From the NCBI GenBank assembly GCA_026986455.1, contig JALSON010000277.1:1-8997 (forward strand): 8,997 nt of DNA, written 5' to 3'. Each line of letters opens with the position of its first letter. The first letter of the stretch is position 1. This DNA is from Thermococcaceae archaeon. Lineage in GTDB: Archaea; Methanobacteriota_B; Thermococci; Thermococcales; Thermococcaceae. A program made the position numbers and the translations under genes. The notes under the pieces are model-generated. The model ran no database searches and was not told where the DNA came from. It was given only the letters and a program-made list of their open reading frames with translations. Shown here piece after piece: positions 6,178-8,997 of the stretch.

Positions 6178-6255
6178 TGGTGGGCCCGCGGGGCTTCGAA
6201 CCCCGGACCTCCCGCTTATCAGGCGGGCGCTCTGACCAGGCTGAGCCACGGGCCC
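6178..6255 (-). tRNA. tRNA-Ile (anticodon GAT), CCA encoded
   Basis: Read on the - strand, the cloverleaf is complete. The acceptor stem is GGGCCCG/CGGGCCC. A D arm with GCTC/GAGC follows, then anticodon stem CCCGC/GCGGG around loop CTGATAA (anticodon GAT). The T arm is CGGGG/CCCCG around TTCGAAG, and the discriminator is A. The genomic sequence encodes CCA at 6180-6178. It lies one base after tRNA-Glu and is probably co-transcribed with it. Confidence 0.97.
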
Positions 6256-6256
6256 A

Positions 6257-6334
6257 TGGTGCCCCGGCCGGGATTTGAACCCGGGTCGCGGGATCGAGAG
6301 TCCCGCATGATTGACCGGGCTACACCACCGGGGC
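6257..6334 (-). tRNA. tRNA-Glu (anticodon CTC), CCA encoded
   Basis: On the - strand the acceptor is GCCCCGG/CCGGGGC. The anticodon stem CGGGA/TCCCG encloses loop CTCTCGA (anticodon CTC), and the T arm is CCGGG/CCCGG around TTCAAAT, followed by discriminator A and an encoded CCA (6259-6257). The D arm (GGTGTAG) is typical of archaeal tRNA-Glu. It is the first gene of the two-tRNA unit. Confidence 0.97.
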
Positions 6335-6361
6335 GTGTCCAATACCATAAGGCTGGAGTTG

Positions 6362-6379
6362 ATTTAAAAAGTTTTCGGC
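6362..6379 (-). promoter_or_regulatory. BRE/TATA promoter of the tRNA-Glu/tRNA-Ile unit
   Basis: The - strand reads CCGAAAAC followed by TTTTTAAAT, a strong archaeal BRE and TATA box centred near 6366. Initiation about 25 bp downstream falls near 6341, seven bases before the mature 5' end of tRNA-Glu (6334), the expected spacing for a stable RNA promoter. Confidence 0.75.
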
Positions 6380-6640
6380 CTGCATTGGAATAACTGCGGT
6401 TTGTTGAGGCTTCCCTGCTTTCAGGGTATGGGAAGGTATCCGTGGAGTTAACTAGGGACTTATGAAGGAAAAGGGCTGGGTGGTCAGCATTTCCATGGAC
6501 GTTTTGGGTATGTTTGAATACTGTATATGCTTCTAGGAATCGGAGGCTGGCGTAGCGTTTTTAATCAACGATTTGCCCCGGAAGTGGTCTAATATTCTGA
6601 AAACGGGGGATTAGACGCTGAAAGGAGGGTGATATTTTTT
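6380..6640. other. Non-coding stretch between tRNA promoter and tnpB relic
   Basis: No gene is supported here; all frames are short. Small inverted repeats are present: TTCCCTG followed by CAGGG (6411-6426), GCTG/CAGC near 6475-6488, and GTCTAAT (6587-6593) with ATTAGAC (6610-6616). A very good Shine-Dalgarno-like GGAGGGTGAT (6624-6633) is followed by no ATG, GTG or TTG at usable distance. That suggests the body of a gene has been lost or replaced. Confidence 0.35.
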
Positions 6641-6679
6641 CCTTCAAACCTCGCCCTTCAGGGCTGGAGAAGAGGTCAG
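6641..6679 (+). mobile_element. Probable 3'-end relic of an IS605/IS1341-type tnpB element
   Basis: The segment reads in one frame L-Q-T-S-P-F-R-A-G-E-E-V-R and contains hairpin GCCC-TTCA-GGGC (6653-6664), with ACCTC (6648-6652) able to pair with GAGGT (6672-6676). Short C-terminal tails of this kind, overlapping a GC hairpin at the element's right end, are familiar in archaeal tnpB elements, where the same region also forms the guide-RNA scaffold. The rest of that tnpB is absent, and the intact-looking tnpB at 7929 has its right end beyond the window. This is therefore a separate remnant. Family recognition is from memory. Confidence 0.5.
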
Positions 6680-6774
6680 ATGTTGGCGTAACCAGGGTCG
6701 AAAGAAGGTCTATTTATTGAATGAGAAAAACATCCATTTCCAATATTTTAAGGATGGCCTAAAACGTATTCGTG

Positions 6775-6822
6775 GTCATGAGAACAAAAAAAGCTTTTAT
6801 ATTGCTTTGTTGTTCTCATGAC
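6775..6822. promoter_or_regulatory. Promoter with flanking 13-bp inverted repeat (HEPN/MNT operator)
   Basis: GTCATGAGAACAA (6775-6787) and TTGTTCTCATGAC (6810-6822) are exact reverse complements. The 22 bp between them hold an A-rich BRE and a TATA box, TTTTATAT (6795-6802). Initiation is predicted near 6824, right after the second arm and about 16 nt before the ATG at 6840. A dimeric repressor bound to both arms would enclose the core promoter. Toxin-antitoxin modules are usually autorepressed, so the HEPN/MNT products are the obvious candidates. The repeat is seen; the binding protein is inferred. Confidence 0.7.
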
Positions 6823-6839
6823 TGAAAAGAGGCGATTAT

Positions 6840-7176
6840 ATGCCGATAGATTTAGGCCGTTTAAAGGCTAATATTCGGGAGTACATAGATATGGGGGAGT
6901 TAGCTTATAAACAGGGGAAATATAACGCTTCCCTAATGCTTTATTTCAAAGCTTTAGTTGGAATTTGTGATTACATCATTAAGAGAGATTTGAACAAAGA
7001 GCCGAAGAACCATACTCATAGATTCAGGATTTTAAGGCAACATTATCCGGATTTGTATAGGGTGGTTGATAAGTTCTTATAACTTCTACCGGGACACTTA
7101 CCAGGAGAGGGTTAGAAAAAGAGAAGTGGAGGAGTTGAGGAATGCCGTTCTCAGGCTTACCGATAGAATTAGATAA
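6840..7176 (+). pseudogene. HEPN-domain protein, frameshifted (toxin partner of MNT)
   Basis: The first frame gives 80 residues ending at TAA 7080-7082. It is all-helical and HEPN-like: LKANIREYIDMGELAYKQGKYNASLMLYFKALVGICDYIIK. The natural continuation lies in the +1 frame (7084-7176): FYRDTYQERVRKREVEELRN, ending at TAA 7174-7176. Removing one T from TTCTT (7074-7078) restores a 111-residue protein reading DKFYNFYRDTYQ, a normal HEPN length. GAGG (6829-6832) supports the ATG. HEPN proteins paired with minimal nucleotidyltransferases are typically RNase-type toxins. A RILRQH (R-x4-H) match at 63-68 is not at the canonical place, and the restored tail has RDTYQ without His. The gene is either inactivated or affected by a sequencing error. 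Confidence 0.75.
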
Positions 7177-7744
7177 GCTTATGGAAGTAGCTAAAAAATT
7201 CAAGAAAAAGTATAGGAAAGTCTTTGATATTGTCCTCTATGGATCCTCCGTAAAGGGAAAAGAGAAGCCTAATGATTATGATTTTATGCTCCTTTTGAGG
7301 GGAGCAAGGGAGGGGGAAAGATTTGATTTAGCTTTTGAATTCAAAGAAAAACTCTTAGACTTGGGCTTTCCTCACGAAAAGTTAGACGTCAAGGCCATCA
7401 ACCTGGAGAGTCTTTGGGATCCAAACTATCTGGCTACCCCTGGAATTATCATAGAAGGTTTTTCACTCACCAAGGGAAAACCAATCCACGAACTAATGAA
7501 CGGTGAAGGATATAGTCTGTTTAATATAAATCTGCACGGATTAGATAAGAACCAGAGAAAGAAGTTTAATTATGCCCTTAAGGGGAGGAATGGGGATGGT
7601 GGGGTTCTCAAGGAGATTAATGGAAAATACTTGGGGCCCTGGGTGGTTTTAATACCTATAGAGAGTACCTATAAATTTAAAGAGTTTTTGGACTTTTGGG
7701 GAGTGGAGTTTGAAAGTTATCTGATGTTTGGTATTAAAGCTTAA
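7142..7744 (+). CDS. MNT-type nucleotidyltransferase with C-terminal extension (antitoxin-like)
   Basis: This 200-residue protein has a DNA-polymerase-beta-like nucleotidyltransferase domain in its first half. The signature is YGSSVKGKEKPNDYDFMLLL (33-52) with Gly34-Ser35 and metal ligands Asp45 and Asp47; Asp82 (EKLDVKAI) is the likely third carboxylate. In HEPN/MNT modules this enzyme neutralises the HEPN partner, in studied cases by adding AMP to it. Minimal MNT proteins are often 100-150 residues; here residues about 115-200 form an extra domain I cannot name (LKGRNGDGGVLKEINGKYLG, FLDFWGVEF). GGAGGA (7128-7133) supports the ATG at 7142. The start overlaps the restored HEPN reading frame by 35 bp, indicating translational coupling. 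An ATG at 7181 is a weaker alternative. Confidence 0.85.
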   Translation: MPFSGLPIELDKLMEVAKKFKKKYRKVFDIVLYGSSVKGKEKPNDYDFMLLLRGAREGERFDLAFEFKEKLLDLGFPHEKLDVKAINLESLWDPNYLATPGIIIEGFSLTKGKPIHELMNGEGYSLFNINLHGLDKNQRKKFNYALKGRNGDGGVLKEINGKYLGPWVVLIPIESTYKFKEFLDFWGVEFESYLMFGIKA

Positions 7745-7751
7745 CCTGCTG

Positions 7752-7760
7752 TTCTTTTTA
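7752..7760 (+). terminator. Possible T-rich terminator after the MNT gene
   Basis: TTCTTTTTA begins seven bases after the MNT stop. Archaeal termination often uses such short T-rich stretches without a hairpin. No independent support is visible. Confidence 0.3.
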
Positions 7761-7896
7761 ACCATTAAGGGTCAGAGAAAGTTTTAATAGGAGGTTGGCT
7801 ATTCTTCAGCTTGACATTTTTCTTTTGCAGGCCTCGTTCTTTGGGCAGGGGTACGGTGTTTGGTAATCCAGCTCTCAACACGGAAAGCGACACTCG

Positions 7897-7910
7897 TTTA
7901 AAGCTTAAAA
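7897..7910 (+). promoter_or_regulatory. TATA-like box upstream of tnpB
   Basis: TTTAAAGCTTAAAA, a near-palindrome around AAGCTT, is centred about 25 bp before the tnpB ATG (7929). There is no Shine-Dalgarno site in between, so any transcript from it would be leaderless. The stretch 7761-7928 shows no gene. It probably includes the left end of the tnpB element, whose exact boundary I cannot place. Confidence 0.4.
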
Positions 7911-7928
7911 TCAACACCATTCATTGAG

Positions 7929-8997
7929 ATGAAGCGTTCGGTAACGGTTAAACTCCAGCCTTCAAGGGAGCAGGAGAAAATTCTCTTCGAGTTAGCCCAA
8001 GCCACGGCAGTAATCTGGAACAGGCTGAACTATGAAAGGCTAAAACAATTCAAGGACTTCGGCAAAGTTGACTTCTCAACAACAGAAAAAGAAGCTTACC
8101 ACCTTTTCAAAAACTGGGCTGGTGGCTCGACAGTTCAACAATTAGCCAGAAAGAACGCTGAGGCGTGGTGGAGCTTCTTCTCCCTCATCAAAAAGAGAAA
8201 GAACGGAGAACTGCCCGAATGGTTCAAGCCAAAACCACCCAAATTCGTTAGAGAAAAGAAGGGTAGAAAACTCTTTGTTATTCCCCTTAGAAACGACCAG
8301 TATAAAATTATGGGAAACGTTATCGAGTTGAGAAGACTCGGAAAATTCGGCAGGCTTAGAATCCAGTTCAAGGGGAGAATACACTTGAAAGGCAAGCAAG
8401 GCAGGTTGGAAATCACTTATGATGATGCTAAGCGGAAATGGTATGCCCATATCAGCTTCACGGTTGAGGAAAAACTTGAATGCCAAGAGTGGGTTGCACT
8501 CCCGAGAACCCCAAAAGGAAACCTTTCGGCGGGAATAGACTTGGGGAGTGAACAACTTAATGGCTATCTACGTTGAAAACGGGGAAAGCTTCCTCGTGAA
8601 TGGGAGGCCGTTAAAGAGCATTGATTTTTACTGGCGGAGGAAGATTGCCGATTACCAGTCTAAACTCAATAAATCGGGAGCCAAAACGAGCAGGAAACTC
8701 AGGAGAATGCATAAGAAGGCTAAACTTCAGGCAAAGCATTACATCAATACTGCCGTGAGGCAGACTGTTAGGAGGCTTTACGAGCTTGGAGTTTCTAAAA
8801 TCGTGGTTGGTTATCCGAAAGGCATAGCCAGAAACTCAGACAAAGGCAGAACGCAGAACTTCATTTTATCCCATGTCTGGCGGTTTAATTACGTTATTAA
8901 ACGCCTCAAGGAAGTGGCTGAGGAGTATGGTATTCTGGTTGAGGTTGTTGATGAGGCTTTCACGTCTAAGCTTTGCCCTCTCTGCGGCCAGCGGCAT
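7929..8997 (+). pseudogene. tnpB: IS605-family TnpB (RNA-guided nuclease), frameshifted and cut by the window end
   Basis: The first frame (7929-8576) encodes an N-terminal TnpB region: VTVKLQPSREQEKILFELAQATAVIWNRLN, a WED-like middle section, and RuvC-I motif GIDLG with Asp204 (codon 8538-8540). One extra G in GGGG (8543-8546) shifts the frame; reading GVNNLMAIYVENG resumes at 8548 and stays open to 8997. The second part has the arginine/lysine-rich helix (KLRRMHKKAKLQAKHYI), VVGYPKG (8803-8823) at the RuvC-II position, and DEAFTSKLCPLCG (8950-8988), the first half of the zinc ribbon. The last part, including the second zinc pair and RuvC-III Asp, lies outside the window. TnpB is a transposon-encoded, guide-RNA-directed DNA nuclease. 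No tnpA is present here. Confidence 0.88.

Noticed and set aside
6073..6393. 106-codon + strand frame across the tRNA genes
   Set aside because: It reads the complement of two complete tRNA genes and their promoter; coding is artefactual.
7071..7083. Programmed ribosomal frameshifting in the HEPN gene
   Set aside because: No slippery heptamer or downstream structure is evident. A simple one-base insertion explains the data better.

Overview
The window looks like chromosomal DNA from a hyperthermophilic euryarchaeon of the order Thermococcales (Thermococcus or Pyrococcus type). The basis is inference from gene content: an archaeal phosphopantothenate synthetase of the DUF137 family, a UPF0282 metallo-hydrolase, an archaeal XRE-type regulator, archaeal TATA/BRE promoters, strong GGAGG/GGTGA Shine-Dalgarno sites, and tRNA genes that encode their own CCA ends.

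Region 1 (1-1915, + strand) is a compact operon: an FMN flavodoxin-like protein, a TetR-family repressor and an SDR oxidoreductase. The three overlap or nearly overlap. A perfect 14-bp palindrome (70-83) lies between a TATA-like box and the first start codon, so the TetR protein probably represses its own operon there.

Region 2 (1907-3505, - strand) holds a YgjP-type zinc metallopeptidase followed by a UPF0282 metallo-beta-lactamase-fold protein. The latter converges on the SDR gene with a 9-bp overlap.

Region 3 (3545-4908, + strand) starts at a nearly symmetric TATA element that may serve both directions. Next come a possible C/D-box guide RNA (3581-3645), an unrecognised alpha/beta protein, and the CoA-pathway enzyme 4-phosphopantoate--beta-alanine ligase, translationally coupled to it. 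A convergent XRE-family regulator (4917-5648) appears to be leaderless.

Region 4 (about 5690-6335) is mostly non-coding and rich in hairpins. It ends in a tandem tRNA pair on the - strand, tRNA-Glu(CTC) then tRNA-Ile(GAT), separated by one base and served by a clear promoter at 6362-6379.

Region 5 (about 6380-8997) is an AT-richer accessory segment. It contains a likely 3'-end relic of an IS605-type tnpB (about 6641-6679), then a HEPN/MNT toxin-antitoxin-type pair (6840-7744) behind a promoter flanked by a 13-bp inverted repeat. A tnpB gene follows and runs off the window end. Both the HEPN gene and tnpB carry single-base frameshifts, so the segment is either decaying or contains sequencing errors. 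The tnpB also lacks the usual RuvC-II glutamate position and has a glutamate just before the zinc ribbon instead.
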